Positions 46,666 to 58,684 of a stretch of DNA of 64,000 nt are shown one piece after another. The DNA is taken from assembly GCA_963693315.1 (NCBI GenBank), contig OY856188.1, forward strand, positions 199,372,127-199,436,126. The letters are read 5' to 3'. A model generated the notes under the pieces. It was not told the DNA's origin. It did no database searches and saw only the letters and a list, made by a program, of their open reading frames with translations. Within the stretch, counting starts at the first letter, position 1, and each line of letters opens with the position of its first letter. This stretch comes from Diogma glabrata (taxonomy: Eukaryota; Arthropoda; Insecta; Diptera; Cylindrotomidae). A program made the position numbers and the translations under genes.

Positions 46666-49600
46666 ATAGCTCTTCATCGCCACCACGGTCCAGGTCGCGA
46701 GTTCAAATGTATGATGGTATCTGCTACTACCACCATACCTTCCAGGGAGATGCAAACAAATGCGATCCAGAGTGCAAACAGTTCTCCAAGCACTCCGATT
46801 CCTCTGCCTCTATTTCTTCTTCAGAAAAACGAATACACTCATCACATGTGACGGTGTGTGATGACAGTCACTCCCAACTCCGTCTTCTGGTCCTTGATAT
46901 TTCTTCGCGTAAGAACTTCCTCATTGATACAGGTGCCGAAGTATCGGTTACTCCCGCCACTGTGGAGGAAAAACTTCACAGAAAATCAGACTTCTTCCTT
47001 TACGCCGCTAACGCAACTAAAGTTAGCACGTATGGTACACGATCTCTTAATCTAAACATTGGTCTCAGACGAGCGTTCTGTCAGACCTTTGTTGTCGCCG
47101 ATGTTACCATACCGATTCTCGGAGCTGATTTTCTAAATAAATATGGCCTTTTAGTGGACATCAAAAATCGACGTCTTGTCGATCCACTAACCTCCTCATT
47201 CACTTTGGCTAAAATCTCCACTTCTCCTGCACCTTCTCTTACGCTAATCAACGATTCTGTTAATATCGAAATTATCGATATTCTCAAAAATTTCAAGGAC
47301 TTAACGTCCAAAAATGATCTTACCAAACCAGTGAAACATAACGTAACTCACGTTATTAAAACACATGGTCCTCCCATTTCATGTAGATATCGTCGACTTG
47401 CTCCTGACAAACTGGCCATCGCAAAGACAGAATTTGACGTTATGTTATCCCAAGGAATTTGCCGACCTTCTAACAGTCCTTGGGCTTCTCCTCTTCATCT
47501 CGTTAAAAAGAAGAACGGCGAGTGGAGACCTTGCGGTGACTACCGTGCTCTAAATAATGTCTCTACTCCTGATAAATATCCGATTCCGCATATTCAGGGT
47601 TTTTCGCATCAACTACATGGATGCAATATTTTCTCCACTATCGACCTCGTCCGCGCATATCATCAAATTCCCATTGATGAGCGTGATATTGCAAAAACTG
47701 CAATTTCAACTCCGTTCGGACTCTTCGAATTCGTTCGAATGACTTTTGGATTGCGAAACGCAGCGCAATCTTTCCAGCGGTTTATGCACTCCCTTCTCCG
47801 AGACCTTAAATTTGTTTTTATCTACATAGATGACCTCCTTATTGCTTCTGAAACCTTTGAGGAACACCTCCAACATCCCAGGACTGTTTTCGAGCGTCTT
47901 TCTGACGCAGGTCTCATTATCAACGTTGATAAATGCAACTTTGCTAAAACCAACGTTGATTTTCTTGGACATTACATTGATTCAACAGGAATCAAACCAA
48001 ATGCTGAACGTGTCGATGATATTACGCGTTACGAACGACTTGAAACTGTTATGCAACTCCGCCGTTTCCTTGGAATGATAAATTTCTACCACCGATTCAT
48101 TCCTCATGCTGGTGGCAATCAAGCCATTCTAAACGATTTCCTTAAAGGTTCCAAAAAGAATGACAAACGTGTCATTCAATGGTCCGAAGACGCCATTCAA
48201 GCCTTCGACTTATGCAAGCAGCAACTCAGTGAGACAACAACCCTTTCTCACCCCTCACACTCTGCTCAACTTGCCGTTACGGTCGACGCTTCCGACAAGG
48301 CACTTGGCGCCGTTGTTCAACAAAAAATTGACGATTGTTGGACACCTCTTAGCTTCTTCTCTGTGCGACTCAATGAAACGCAACAGAAATACAGCGCTTA
48401 TGATCGCGAACTCCTTGCAGCTTACTCTGCAATCAAACATTTTCGGTATCTTCTCGAAGGTAGAATCTTCACTCTCTTTACCGATCATAAGCCACTTGTC
48501 TACGCTTTGTCGCAGAACCCTGCCAAAGCTAGTCCTCGCCAATTCCGCCATTTAGATTTTATCAGTCAATTCACGACTGATATTCGCCACATTTCTGGAA
48601 TCGATAATGTAGTCGCCGACACACTTTCTCGTGTCGAGCAAATATCAATTCCAGAAAACATTAACTACGATGAAATTGCTGACGCTCAGTTCAACGATAA
48701 CGAACTAAAGGAATTAGTGGACACTAGTCCCACACTTCGATTCCCATCCTTTCCAGTATCGTTTGGCAATTCTAGTGCCAAAACTATTTTATGTGATACC
48801 TCTGCTGGTAATCCACGCCCCTTTATTCCAAAGCAATTTCGTCAATCAGTTTTCGATAGTCTCCACAATTTATCTCACCCAGGAGTCCACAGTTCTGCCA
48901 AACTACTTGCAGAAAAAGTCATTTGGCCATCAATTAAAAAAGATGTACGACAAATGGCTCAGAACTGCCTGGCTTGCCAAAAGGCAAAAGTTTCTCGCCA
49001 CACTCAATCTCCATTAGGTAATTATCCTCAAACTTCTCAGAGATTTTCCGAGATTCATATGGACATTATTGGTCCACTTCCTACCTCTGAGGACAAACGC
49101 TATTGTGTCACAATTATTGACAGATATACTCGCTGGCCTGAAGCCATTCCTATCTCGGATATCACAGCTGAAACAGTAGCATCAGCTCTCTACTCAAATT
49201 GGATTTCGCGCTTCGGAGTACCTTCAGTAATTGTCACTGATCAGGGCTCCCAATTTGAATCCAATCTGTTCAACGAGTTGTCAAAACTTGTCGGTTTCGA
49301 ACGTAAACATACTACAAGTTACAATCCGAAATGTAACGGTCTAATCGAACGTTGGCACCGAACTTTAAAATCTGCGATAATGGCCTACGACAGAACTGAC
49401 TGGACAAGAATTTTACCGTCAATATTACTTGGTTTACGAACCACTTTCCGTGAAGATTTCCAATCTTCATCGGCTGAGCTCGTATACGGTACTAACATAC
49501 GTCTTCCTGGAGAATTTTTTAGCCAAAATTCTAACTCCACTCCTCAATCTGATTTTGTTTCACAATTGAAACAACATTTTGATCACCTTCGTCCCGCCAT

Positions 49601-50114
49601 TGCATCAAGACACACTTCTCCTAAAGTTTTCATCTCCAAAAATCTCCAGTCTTGTTCGCATGTCTTCTTACGTACGGATTTAGTACGTAAAGCATTACAA
49701 CCGCCATACGAAGGTCCTTTCAAAGTCATCAGTCGCGATGATAAAAATTTCGTTATTGACCGTAAAGGTCAACACATTCGAGTTTCAATCGACAGATTAA
49801 AACCTTGCTTTAGGGAACAATCTGAAGATGATTTAACTCAAAACTCACCTACTTTGAGAACTGATCTTAGTCGCGCAGATGAAACTTCGTCTTCTACAGA
49901 TAACGTCCATTCTACTCCTTCGGACACATTCCAGTCTTCTCCTTCTACCTCCACAGAAACAAAAAAACGCGACGCTAAGGCAGCTGTATCTACCAAAAGG
50001 GTTAGATTTGACCCCATTCCTCAACAACAAATATTCCACCCTGCATCTACAACTACGCGAGCAGGCAGAACCACTCGTACCCCTACTCGCTTCCTTCGTG
50101 CTGTAGCACCATAA
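46548..50114 (+). CDS. pol: Gypsy 1 pol polyprotein, intact
   Basis: 1188 codons counted from 46548 (a TTG, not a true start; the open frame begins at 46518 and is likely entered by -1 frameshift from gag). Domains in order: Arg/Ser-rich stretch and a Cys/His cluster (CYYHHTF...KC..EC, residues 59-76); aspartic protease with LIDTGA (Asp127); reverse transcriptase with YIDD at 426-429; RNase H with VDASDKALG (Asp about 580) and FTDHKPL; integrase with an HHCC-type finger (HP..H...CLAC, about 776-812) and a catalytic triad Asp839, Asp898, Glu934 (35 residues between the last two, canonical); C-terminal GPY/F module ([10 protein letters not shown]) and a Ser/Thr-rich tail. No stop or shift. The products would copy and insert the element. 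Possibly still active if gag is supplied. Confidence 0.92.
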   Translation: MELQNVQLYSAIQRQNFSQSSHNYRSRSKDRNDIHNRNLNSSSSPPRSRSRVQMYDGICYYHHTFQGDANKCDPECKQFSKHSDSSASISSSEKRIHSSHVTVCDDSHSQLRLLVLDISSRKNFLIDTGAEVSVTPATVEEKLHRKSDFFLYAANATKVSTYGTRSLNLNIGLRRAFCQTFVVADVTIPILGADFLNKYGLLVDIKNRRLVDPLTSSFTLAKISTSPAPSLTLINDSVNIEIIDILKNFKDLTSKNDLTKPVKHNVTHVIKTHGPPISCRYRRLAPDKLAIAKTEFDVMLSQGICRPSNSPWASPLHLVKKKNGEWRPCGDYRALNNVSTPDKYPIPHIQGFSHQLHGCNIFSTIDLVRAYHQIPIDERDIAKTAISTPFGLFEFVRMTFGLRNAAQSFQRFMHSLLRDLKFVFIYIDDLLIASETFEEHLQHPRTVFERLSDAGLIINVDKCNFAKTNVDFLGHYIDSTGIKPNAERVDDITRYERLETVMQLRRFLGMINFYHRFIPHAGGNQAILNDFLKGSKKNDKRVIQWSEDAIQAFDLCKQQLSETTTLSHPSHSAQLAVTVDASDKALGAVVQQKIDDCWTPLSFFSVRLNETQQKYSAYDRELLAAYSAIKHFRYLLEGRIFTLFTDHKPLVYALSQNPAKASPRQFRHLDFISQFTTDIRHISGIDNVVADTLSRVEQISIPENINYDEIADAQFNDNELKELVDTSPTLRFPSFPVSFGNSSAKTILCDTSAGNPRPFIPKQFRQSVFDSLHNLSHPGVHSSAKLLAEKVIWPSIKKDVRQMAQNCLACQKAKVSRHTQSPLGNYPQTSQRFSEIHMDIIGPLPTSEDKRYCVTIIDRYTRWPEAIPISDITAETVASALYSNWISRFGVPSVIVTDQGSQFESNLFNELSKLVGFERKHTTSYNPKCNGLIERWHRTLKSAIMAYDRTDWTRILPSILLGLRTTFREDFQSSSAELVYGTNIRLPGEFFSQNSNSTPQSDFVSQLKQHFDHLRPAIASRHTSPKVFISKNLQSCSHVFLRTDLVRKALQPPYEGPFKVISRDDKNFVIDRKGQHIRVSIDRLKPCFREQSEDDLTQNSPTLRTDLSRADETSSSTDNVHSTPSDTFQSSPSTSTETKKRDAKAAVSTKRVRFDPIPQQQIFHPASTTTRAGRTTRTPTRFLRAVAP

Positions 50115-50146
50115 TCTTTCTATATCGTCTCATCTTCGATGATACT

Positions 50147-50156
50147 AGGGGGGGAG
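50147..50156 (+). promoter_or_regulatory. Gypsy 1 polypurine tract
   Basis: AGGGGGGGAG just before the 3' LTR, primer for plus-strand synthesis. TGTT (50157-50160) stands between it and the LTR start as defined by the 5' copy and AAAC duplication. Confidence 0.7.
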
Positions 50157-50160
50157 TGTT

Positions 50161-50709
50161 TGTGGCGATCTAGCTTTAATAATATAATAAAGTGTTGGTT
50201 GCGATCAGCCTTAAATAATTTTTGATAGTATAGTAAAACGCCTAGCCAACAAGTTGACAGTTCGTTATGAAGTAACACGTTGAATAAAAAAATGTCAATT
50301 CTCTAATATGAATTATTTAAATAGTACGCCAAAGGTTTTCTAAACATTTTAAGCCTCCAATATAAAATGTTTATTGTTCATATAAATCTTCCGATATAAA
50401 TTATATGTTGTTAATATAAATAAATGCATATGAATATTTTGGTGAAATTATGTAATATGTTTTAGTTGTATTTAGTAATTGTGTAGCAAAAATTTATTCA
50501 CATCTCGACCGAATGATGAAATATGAAAAAGATTCACCTGGAATTAAAATGGAACAAATAAGTATTGATATGAAACAATATTAAGCAGTAATAAATATAT
50601 ATAATCAACTCAACTCGGAGTCAACAGTTATTTAAGTACCCAGCTGCCAACTACTCTTCTCTGCTGTATACTGTTCTGCTCCACTTTACGCTCCCCAAGA
50701 ACAGCTACA
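50161..50709 (+). repeat. Gypsy 1 3' LTR, complete
   Basis: 549 bp from TGTGGCG to GCTACA; followed by AAAC (50710-50713). Reference copy for joining the split 5' LTR. Confidence 0.9.
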
Positions 50710-50713
50710 AAAC

Positions 50714-52151
50714 CAGGACAAACAAAGGTAGTACCGAATATTAGGACTACACAATAGAGGTATCTTCAGATATTAACAAACTATTCTTTCAAATCAACTA
50801 ATAACTGATTATATGTATAGAGTGGTAACTAAATTTATTAATCCTACAAATTTTGATTATCATTATATAAAGTCCTTCACCACCGGGAATTAAATAAAAA
50901 AAACTCTTTGATTGTGAAACGAAACAAATAACATTACAGAAATAATTTAGGTGAATTTGTGTACATATACACAAACAATAATCGACAATTGTTAAATTTT
51001 AATAGTGATTAATTTGCAGTCTTATCTACAATATACTTTTATTTTTTTTCAATCGCTTATTAACAATAAACAAAACATAAATTTGTGATTTAATCACGAA
51101 TGTAGTGTGGAAGGTTATTTAATTGTGGTTATTTAATTTCCTGGTTATTTAATTGTGTTATCTGTCCGTTTTTTTTTCCTTTCAACTGTGCCACTTTGGT
51201 AGCTAGAGTTGATAAGAGAGATGATCTAGGTACGTTGTCCGAATAATGTAGTTAACCTAGCAACTCCAGTGGCGTTGTTAAATAGATGTTTCAATTTTGA
51301 TAGTTGTGGCGTTGATGATTTAATACTTCTATAGACGAAAATGATGAATAGTTTGCGAAAATCTTGTTAATCTTCTGTCAAATATTAAATCCAATCAAAA
51401 TCAATTAATTTTGATAAATGTATGAAATTCTCATAATATATCTGTGCGTTCTTCATCCATGACATTTGACATATTTCGTTTTGTATTTTAAAATAAAATG
51501 ATAGCTTTTATCCGAAATTCTACTTTAAGATATTAAAATTAAACAAAATTTATAAATATTAAAGTTTAAATTAATGTTTTACAAAACAATTATTATTATT
51601 TGTGCAGTAGTTTATTCATAAAAATGAAGTGTTGCATTAAAATATGTACAAATAATCTTAAATACACTGAAATTTGATCATCGAATTTCATATCAATGAT
51701 TAGAATATTTTTACTAATACTACGCATAAAAAGGGTTTAGAATGATGTTTTAACAAAAACATAAAGTATTTGCTTTACAAAAACTGTTATTTTCTAGTTT
51801 AATTTTATATTTTATTACCCTACATAAATGTAATTTCTCTTAATCCATTGTTGTCAAACTAAATTTCAAACGCTATCACAGCCGAATATAAGGTGTTCTT
51901 AAAGTAATTCAATAAGATTAAAATTTGTGTTGTATTTACAATTAAAAATATTTATATATGGAAATATAAGAAAATATTTTATCCAAACATATTAGGCTTT
52001 TAAATTTATATGTAACATTTATTATTTCTTTTATTTGTTTTGAAAATATAAATATGCAAATTGTAAACAGTACCACCCAGCTAGAATGCAAACACTATCA
52101 AACTTCATCAATACTAAAAACTAGATGCTTCACTCAAAATGTCTAGTTATA
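50714..52151. other. AT-rich region without recognised feature
   Basis: About 1.4 kb. GGTTATTTAATT recurs three times at 51112-51160. No gene, terminal repeat or RNA gene recognised. Confidence 0.5.
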
Positions 52152-52384
52152 CCGCATTCACAGCGACATAGCAAATTAGTAGATGTAATTTAAATCTGTG
52201 CTGTAAACACTTTTTATTTTAAAATCTTGCAACTAATTTGATATCTAGGCTTACTACAATTACAAACGATTCAAATACTTATACGATTCAAATTACAATC
52301 TACGTTTTAAACTCATATTAAATATGCCAAAATGCAAATTATAATATACTATCTATTAATTTGCTATGTCGCTGTGAATGCGGT
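52152..52384. mobile_element. MITE, 233 bp, TA-flanked
   Basis: Ends CCGCATTCACAGCGACATAG and inverted CTATGTCGCTGTGAATGCGG, both next to TA, extending to about 28 bp (CAAATTA / TAATTTG). Noncoding, AT-rich inside. Confidence 0.8.
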
Positions 52385-53020
52385 ATTACTCTTCCTTAGA
52401 TATTTATTCAATGGAGATTCTAAAAGTTTGAGACAGTTATTTTTCGACTCAGATGTCTTTTCAGTATGAATTAAATAAATTTGCTTTTGATAGAATGTAG
52501 CTTCTCAGTTTAATAATTTTCCTCTTTGATGATTGTAGCTTAATTCAATTTAATGAGAATCAACTCGGATTATTTAATTAGTTCCCAAGACTCTTTAGAA
52601 AAACCAACATTATCAAATATCATCGGTTATTATGATCATCAAATTTAAACAATATCGTACTATATTTAATTATATATCACAAAATCTTGTTTTAAATAAA
52701 CAGTATATTCCACATCAATTTGTTTAGGAAAATAATAATTTTACACTTTAAAATTGAACATAACATTAAATCATAAATAACTTTTACAAGTTAAATATAT
52801 TTATGTATGGCTTGCTCTTGTTATTAATTATAAAATGTAATTAAAATTGAAACTCAATGAAATGGAGTGATTAGGAAAAAACAATAAAAAACTTAATATT
52901 GATGAAAAAACGAATGAACGAATATTTTTTTAAATTTTTTGACAATCTGTTTTTCCAGGCAACTTTTCTTTTTTTATTCAAAAAAGCAGGAGTTAAACTT
53001 TTCAATAATATGGAAAGTTA
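52385..53020. other. AT-rich region without recognised feature
   Basis: About 640 bp. A Phe/Lys-rich open frame starting at 52899 runs into the 5' part of the next retrotransposon; its first half has no recognisable motif. Confidence 0.45.
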
Positions 53021-56000
53021 TTGCCACACCACGACGGTGACGTCTTTTCGCAAAGTCGAAGCTGAAGCGGTACCAGCCGTATGTGGAGGTCCTTCTCCAG
53101 TAACCAGCGCGACGGCAAAGTCTAACGACTAACCTGAAGCGCTGGTTTTGGTTTGGTTTCCCTTTTGTTTTTGTTTTTTTTTTTGTCTTTTTTAAGATTA
53201 ATGAATAGCTTAAAATAGCTTAAAATAGCACAAATAAACTTGCTGCATAACAAATCTGCTTCCGCTCAATTATGTCAAGCAATTGTTATGCAACAGACAA
53301 ATATAGTTTTGATTCAGGAACCATGGGTAAATAAAAATCATATGCTTGGTCTGAATTTATTTATGTGTTGTTGTGACACATATTCTAAACCCTATTACAC
53401 AACACATTTTATTAAAAAAAAAAAAAAAAAAAAAATTGTAAACAGGGCAGGGTGTTTGTCGGTGCAGTTACGGAAAACCCTCGTTCGTGCGTTTACTTGT
53501 CGAATGACATTTTTGGTATACTTATACCGCAATGTAGTGGTAAAGATGCCGTTGCTGTTAAAGTTACGGTAAAGATCGAGGGTGTTGATACTGACGTAGT
53601 GTTCGCATCCATGTATCTACCATATGATGGCACCATTCCAACCCAAGATCTTGTTAAGGTGGTGGCGTTCTGCAGTAACAAGAACCTGCTCTTGATCCTA
53701 GGGTGCGATGCAAATGCGCATCATGGAATTTGGGGCAGTTCAGATAACAACAGACGAGGAACAGACATCGTAGAGTTTCTTCATGGTACAGATCTAGAAA
53801 TTCTAAATAAGAGGAATTCTCCCACTTTTTCAAATGCAATAGAGAGGAAGTAATTGACATCACTAGCCTAGTTTTGGTTAAAAGGGTTTGAAAATGGAAA
53901 GTATCGCAAGATATTCTCACGTCAGTCCACAATTGCATACATTTTGACTTTAAAGTCGATACGGTGGTAAAAGAATGTTTTAGAAATCCCAAATCTACTG
54001 ATTGGGATATGTACAAACTACATCTTAACCAAATGTTTCTTGACTTTGATCCATCAATTAAGTGTACACAAGACATCGAAAATGTTGGGAATCGAATTTA
54101 AGAGTGTATGGTCAAGGCTTTTGAAGAACCTTGTTCACTTAGAGTGTTCCATCATGAAGGAAATTCACCTTGGTGGAATAGAAAACTGAAAAAGCTGAGA
54201 TCTATAGTCAGGAAACTTTTGAGGAAAGCCAAGCAAACAAATGATACCGATGACTGGATCATTTATTGTGATAGTCGAAGGGAATATATAAATACAGTAT
54301 TCGGAGTGCTAGAAAGAGTGCTTGGAAGAAATTTTGTGAATCCATTGAGAGTTATCCTGTGGCATCTAGACTTCACAAAGCACTCTCGAAAGAACCCAAA
54401 TACCAACCGGGCTTACTGCTTATGCCAAATGGAAGATATACGGAATCTGTGGAAGAAACAGCACAACATCTACTTTGTACACATTTTCCGGGTAGCAGCA
54501 CCACTGCTGAGAAGAAAGAACAACTAACTTTAACTCCAAACAAAGATAGTTTGATCTTGGCTGAGAATGTGGTGAACATAAGATCTCGAAGATGGGCCAT
54601 AAACTCCTTCAACCCCTTTAAATCACCTGGTCCGGATGAAATCTATCCATGCATGCTACAGAATAATGTGCAATCCCTTATTGAATCACTGTTAAATTTA
54701 TATAAAGCATGTCTAGCATATGCCTATGTCCCAGAAGCGTGGCGGAAAGCTAGAGTTGTTTTTATACCAAGACCAGGTAAAACCAACTACAGTGAAGCCA
54801 ACTCATTTCGGCCAATAAGTCTCAACTCCTTTGTCCTCAAAACTCTGGAAAGACTTATTGACCGTTATATAAGGGACACTGCCTTACTGCAGTTTCCACT
54901 AAGTACCAATCAGCATGCATACCAGATTGGGAAATCGGAAGAAACAGCTGCGCATCATTTGGTGACTAAAATTGAAGGAAGAATTCGCCTTGGGTGTTTT
55001 TTTAGATATAGAAGGTGCTTTTGATAATACCACCTTCGAATCAATCAGGACTGCGGCATCACTTCATGGAATTAGTAGCACGATCTCAAATTGGATTGTG
55101 TCTATGTTGAGCTGCCGCATTGCCTTTGTTGAAATGGGTAATACTACTGTTTCAGTTTCAGTCCAACGAGGCTGTCCACAGGGTGTTGTTCTCTCACCTC
55201 CTCTGTGGACTTTTTTCGTTGAGTCTTAAAAGACTAAATCATGCGGGACCATATTCTCAGGGTTACACTGATGATATTGCCATACTGGTAATTGGAAAAG
55301 ACCTTCGCACTCTGATGGATCTAATGCAAAATTCACTGAAGGTGGTTGAAGAGTGGTGTCCATCCTTACAAATCACATGTAGTTTTATTTACCAATAAGA
55401 GAAAAGTGCCTGCAACACCAAGTCTGAGAAAATATGCAGTTGGTAGCTTTCAGAATTTCAGATGAGGTTAAGTTTCTAGGCATTATTCTCGACAAAAGGT
55501 TAAATTGGAATACACATTTAACAAAAAAATTGATAAGGCTGTCATTTCTTTTTGGCAACGCCATCGATCCTTCGGTCAGTATTGGGGTCTTAGTCCCAAA
55601 ATTATCCTATGGATATACACAGCCACAATCAGACCAACCCTTGTTTTTGCATGTGTTGTCTGGTGGCCAAAAACGGAGAAACAATGCGTCCGTGATAGGT
55701 TAAATAAAATACAGAGAATGGCATATGTTAGTATTAGTGGCTCTATGCGAACCACACCAACACTGTCGTTGGAGGTCATATTGGGTCTGGCTCCTTTACA
55801 TCTACATGTAGAGTACATGGCTAAAAGGGATGTCTAAAGACTGCATGTGGCAGGAACGTGGGTAAACAGAGGAAAAACATGTTGTCATGGTCACATACTT
55901 GAAAGACTACGAACAGATTGTCCGGAAATAGATATGCATTGTGACGTCATGACCAAATTATATAACTTTGAGAAGCCCGCTGAACTGATCATCTCTCCTA

Positions 56001-56437
56001 GAGAGGAATGTGAGGGATCTTGGTCCGAATGTTCCTCTAGCGAGACTTATGTTTTCTACATAGATGGCTTACTGTTCAATGGAAATGCAGGAGCTGGCGT
56101 GTACCTGGAATCAAATAATGTCATAAGTAGCAAGAAATTTCTACTTGGACGATTTTGCACAGTTCTCCAAGTGGAAGTGTATGCTATCAATGAATGCACG
56201 CATGCTATAGAACGTCTGCGTCTGCAAGGGAAACAAATCTGTATCTGTTCGGATAGCCAAACAGCTATCAAAGCATTGGTAAGCCCAGAGACTACTTCCA
56301 AACTCCTTAACGAGTGTAGAAACAATCTCTGTAGGACAACGCAACTCAACAATATCACATTGCGGTGGGTTCTGGGTCATAGTGGCATTCCGGGCAACAT
56401 AAAAGCGGATGAACTTGCAAGAGCGGGAGCGGCTTAG
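53021..56437 (+). pseudogene. LOA-like non-LTR retrotransposon with RNase H, decayed
   Basis: Pieces of one long second frame in order: endonuclease start (IVLIQEPWVNKNH, about 53307-53345) and its GCDANAHHGIWGSSDNN part (about 53704-53754), with a poly-A run between (53413-53434); linker with PWWNRKLKKLR (54170-54205); reverse transcriptase with FKSPGPDEIYPCML (about 54618-54660), FRPISLNSFVLKTLERLID (about 54808-54864), and YTDD (55264-55275); RNase H at 55990-56437 with YIDG, VEVYA, CSDSQTA and ADELA holding the four acidic catalytic residues. At least seven frame breaks. The EPWV text and C-terminal RNase H fit the LOA/I group. ORF1 is missing; only a short GC-richer piece (53021-53132) may belong to it. 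The element would copy itself by target-primed reverse transcription if intact. Confidence 0.8.
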
Positions 56438-56995
56438 AGCTTTTCAGATCCAGAACCTGCCTCAGGGTTATCCAAAGCGTTTACCTTGTCACTATTGTAA
56501 AGGAGAACTAGTTCCATTGGTAAAACAATGGAATGATTATGGCAAGCCGCGCACCTAGTTCGATATTGAACCCTAAGCTAGCTCTAGCCTGCGGAAACGA
56601 GAGCGTATGCCTGCCGCCTAGTACAAACTGCGGAATTGTACGCATGTATTGTTTATATATCAGATCGGAGATCAAACGAAAAAGTGATAAAAAGAAGGCC
56701 CTGGCGGCCCTGCAGGTCGAAGAAGTCACGACCGTCAAGTTCACCCCCGTAATTATTTTCTCATTCATACGCTCTCGCACCTCATACACTCACGCACCCA
56801 CTCATACACTCACACTTACACACTCATATACTCATACATTTATCCAGGTACATACACACACCCACACAACCCTATACCTATTGGTAAATCTAAAAGTACT
56901 TATCCCATACTAGTAGTAGATCCCTCTCCGTCTTCCCTTCCGGATTAGCCGATTATCACTCTCTCAGCCCAATTACACGGTAATGGTCACGCAAC
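56438..56995. other. Unassigned GC-richer stretch and CA-rich tract
   Basis: Up to about 56530 this may be retrotransposon tail. 56533-56760 has higher GC than its surroundings and an open frame (to 56913) reading KKKALAALQVEEVTTVKFT in its middle, with no domain I recognise. From 56775 to 56880 the sequence is rich in ACTCAYAC/CACA repeats, which makes the rest of that frame low-complexity (Thr/His). It could be a gene fragment or transposon end. Confidence 0.4.
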
Positions 56996-56999
56996 GGTC

Positions 57000-57665
57000 A
57001 AATCATGCAATGGTGGATGAAGGTATAACAGCTGGTATACAAAATTGATAATATTGTTGGTTACAGTAAAAGTGATACTATGGTTGAATACAGTGAATAT
57101 TGATGAACGATGAGCGACTGTAGTAATATAAAAAGAAACTATTGTTTCATGCAATGATGACTGGATGGATAACAGCTGATATATAAAATTAATACTCTTG
57201 TTGAATACTGTGAATATTGATGAACGATGAGCGACTGTAGCAATACAAAAATTATTGTCTCAAGGAATAATGAATGAATGTATAACAGCTGATATATATA
57301 AAATTGATAATCTTGTTGGATACACTAAATATAGATGAACGACGAGCAACGGATGTACAACAGCTGACACGCAAAATTGACAATACCGTTGTACACAGTA
57401 AATACAGGTGAACGGTGAGCGACTGTCGTAATAAAAAAAGAAACTATTGTTTCATGCAATGGTGAACGGATGCACAACAGCTGATGTGTAAAATTGTTAA
57501 TGATGTTGTACACCGTAAATATAGGTGAACGGTGAGCGACTGTAGTAATACAACCAAACTTTTGTTTCGAGCAATGCTGAACGGATGGATAACAGCGGAT
57601 GTAGAAAATTGGTAATGAATTGGTACTGCTGAACACAGTAGATATAGGTGAACAATGAGCGACTA
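57000..57665. repeat. Tandem repeat, ~118-bp unit
   Basis: GAACG(A/G)TGAGCGACTGT recurs at about 57102, 57223, 57407, 57524 and in variant form at 57335 and 57647; GATAACAGCTGAT-type text recurs between. Units are 114-124 bp, one shortened to about 70 bp. Copies are 75-90% alike. Confidence 0.85.
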
Positions 57666-58499
57666 TAACTCAAAAACCAGCATTTGTAAATTATTCACTG
57701 TTTCACCTTGTGATTAAATAAAATTAGTTTTGTTTTTTCGTATTTTCACTCGCGACCAATTTTGTTTGATTTTGCATGAAAAAAAATTCAAACTTGCGGA
57801 CTTGCCATTATTTCGATTCACAAAAAAAAACTATACTAAATATTCCCTTTCGATATAAATTTAATGTCGAGCAATACAAACAAAGAAATTTTTTCTAATT
57901 AATCTATTTTTTTTTAATTTAGCTATTAAAAATTTGAACTAAACATATTTTATATAAATATTACTAACGTACAATTTCTTTTAATTACGCCAAAAAATGT
58001 TTCTAATAAATTTATTAAATTGAACTATAACTTTAACTACAATTATTGAATTAATTTAAGCTATATGAACTTTTACACAAAACAACCTCATGAAAATCGC
58101 AACCCTCGGTTGGAATTTTTAAAGCAAAAAATATCAAAAATAAACAACTTACAGTCTCTTAGAAAACTCATGGAACTGACTGAACAAAAATTATAATCCA
58201 GTAAGAGAATGTTCATGGTGGAGTTGGGTAATTATAAAAACATAAAAGTCGATTTCGACGATAAAAGAAACGATCAGTTTTTTTATGTTTCCATCGATTA
58301 TGTGTACCCATTAAGAAAGTTGTTTTGTTTAATTTTTTTTTCTTTTATTTTTTTTCGTTTGAACTCATTTCATCATAACAGCAAAGGCTTCTGTAGACTC
58401 AGAAACAGAAAACTTAAAAAGGGGAAATGCAGGATGAGAAGTACCCTCCCGTTCGCACTTAGCCGGGCATCACAGCCCATTAGTCGTGAGTGGTAAATT
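57666..58499. other. AT-rich region without recognised gene
   Basis: About 830 bp. A 95-codon open frame at 58209-58496 has no recognised domain. A GC-richer patch with GCCGGGCATCACAGCCC (58461) lies next to the possible SINE. Confidence 0.45.
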
Positions 58500-58680
58500 T
58501 AGCAAAGGCTCGAACCCACACCTCACCATAACGTTGATTCAGGGAAAGAGTCAGCCAGTGAAAAATACACAACAGCAGATTAATACTCGAACCCACGACC
58601 TGAGATCCAGACCTAAAACACCCTCTTTCTAAGGTAAATAGTACGACCAGGTAAACAACAACGAGTAAATCAAAGTATAG
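58500..58680 (-). repeat. Possible tRNA-derived SINE piece
   Basis: On the minus strand GGTCGTGGGTTCGAGTA (about 58606-58590) and GTGTGGGTTCGAGCC (about 58523-58509) both match the RNA polymerase III B box (GGTTCGANNCC) found in tRNA-derived SINEs. A clear A box was not found and the two B-box-like sites are 80 bp apart. Low confidence. Confidence 0.3.
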
Positions 58681-58684
58681 CACC

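Larger units (their letters stand above)
39285..50709 (+). mobile_element. Gypsy LTR retrotransposon 1, young, 5' LTR split
   Basis: The two LTRs (5' in two pieces, 39285-39414 and 45058-45480; 3' at 50161-50709, 549 bp) differ by only about six bases by eye. The pieces sum to 553 bp, i.e. one LTR plus a 4-bp duplication of A residues. Primer-binding site at 45484, gag at 45626-46665 (one shift), intact pol at 46548-50114, purine tract at 50147-50156. AAAC flanks the whole. There is no env-like frame after pol. Without the insert the element would be 5.78 kb. Confidence 0.88.

Noticed and set aside
46858..50106. Several 60-130-codon frames overlapping Gypsy 1 pol
   Set aside because: Shadow frames of pol on either strand without motifs.
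50115..50160. An env-like third gene in Gypsy 1
   Set aside because: Only about 45 bp separate the pol stop from the 3' LTR.
52899..53132. Open frame as a host gene
   Set aside because: Low-complexity first half; the second half fits the 5' remains of the LOA-like element better.
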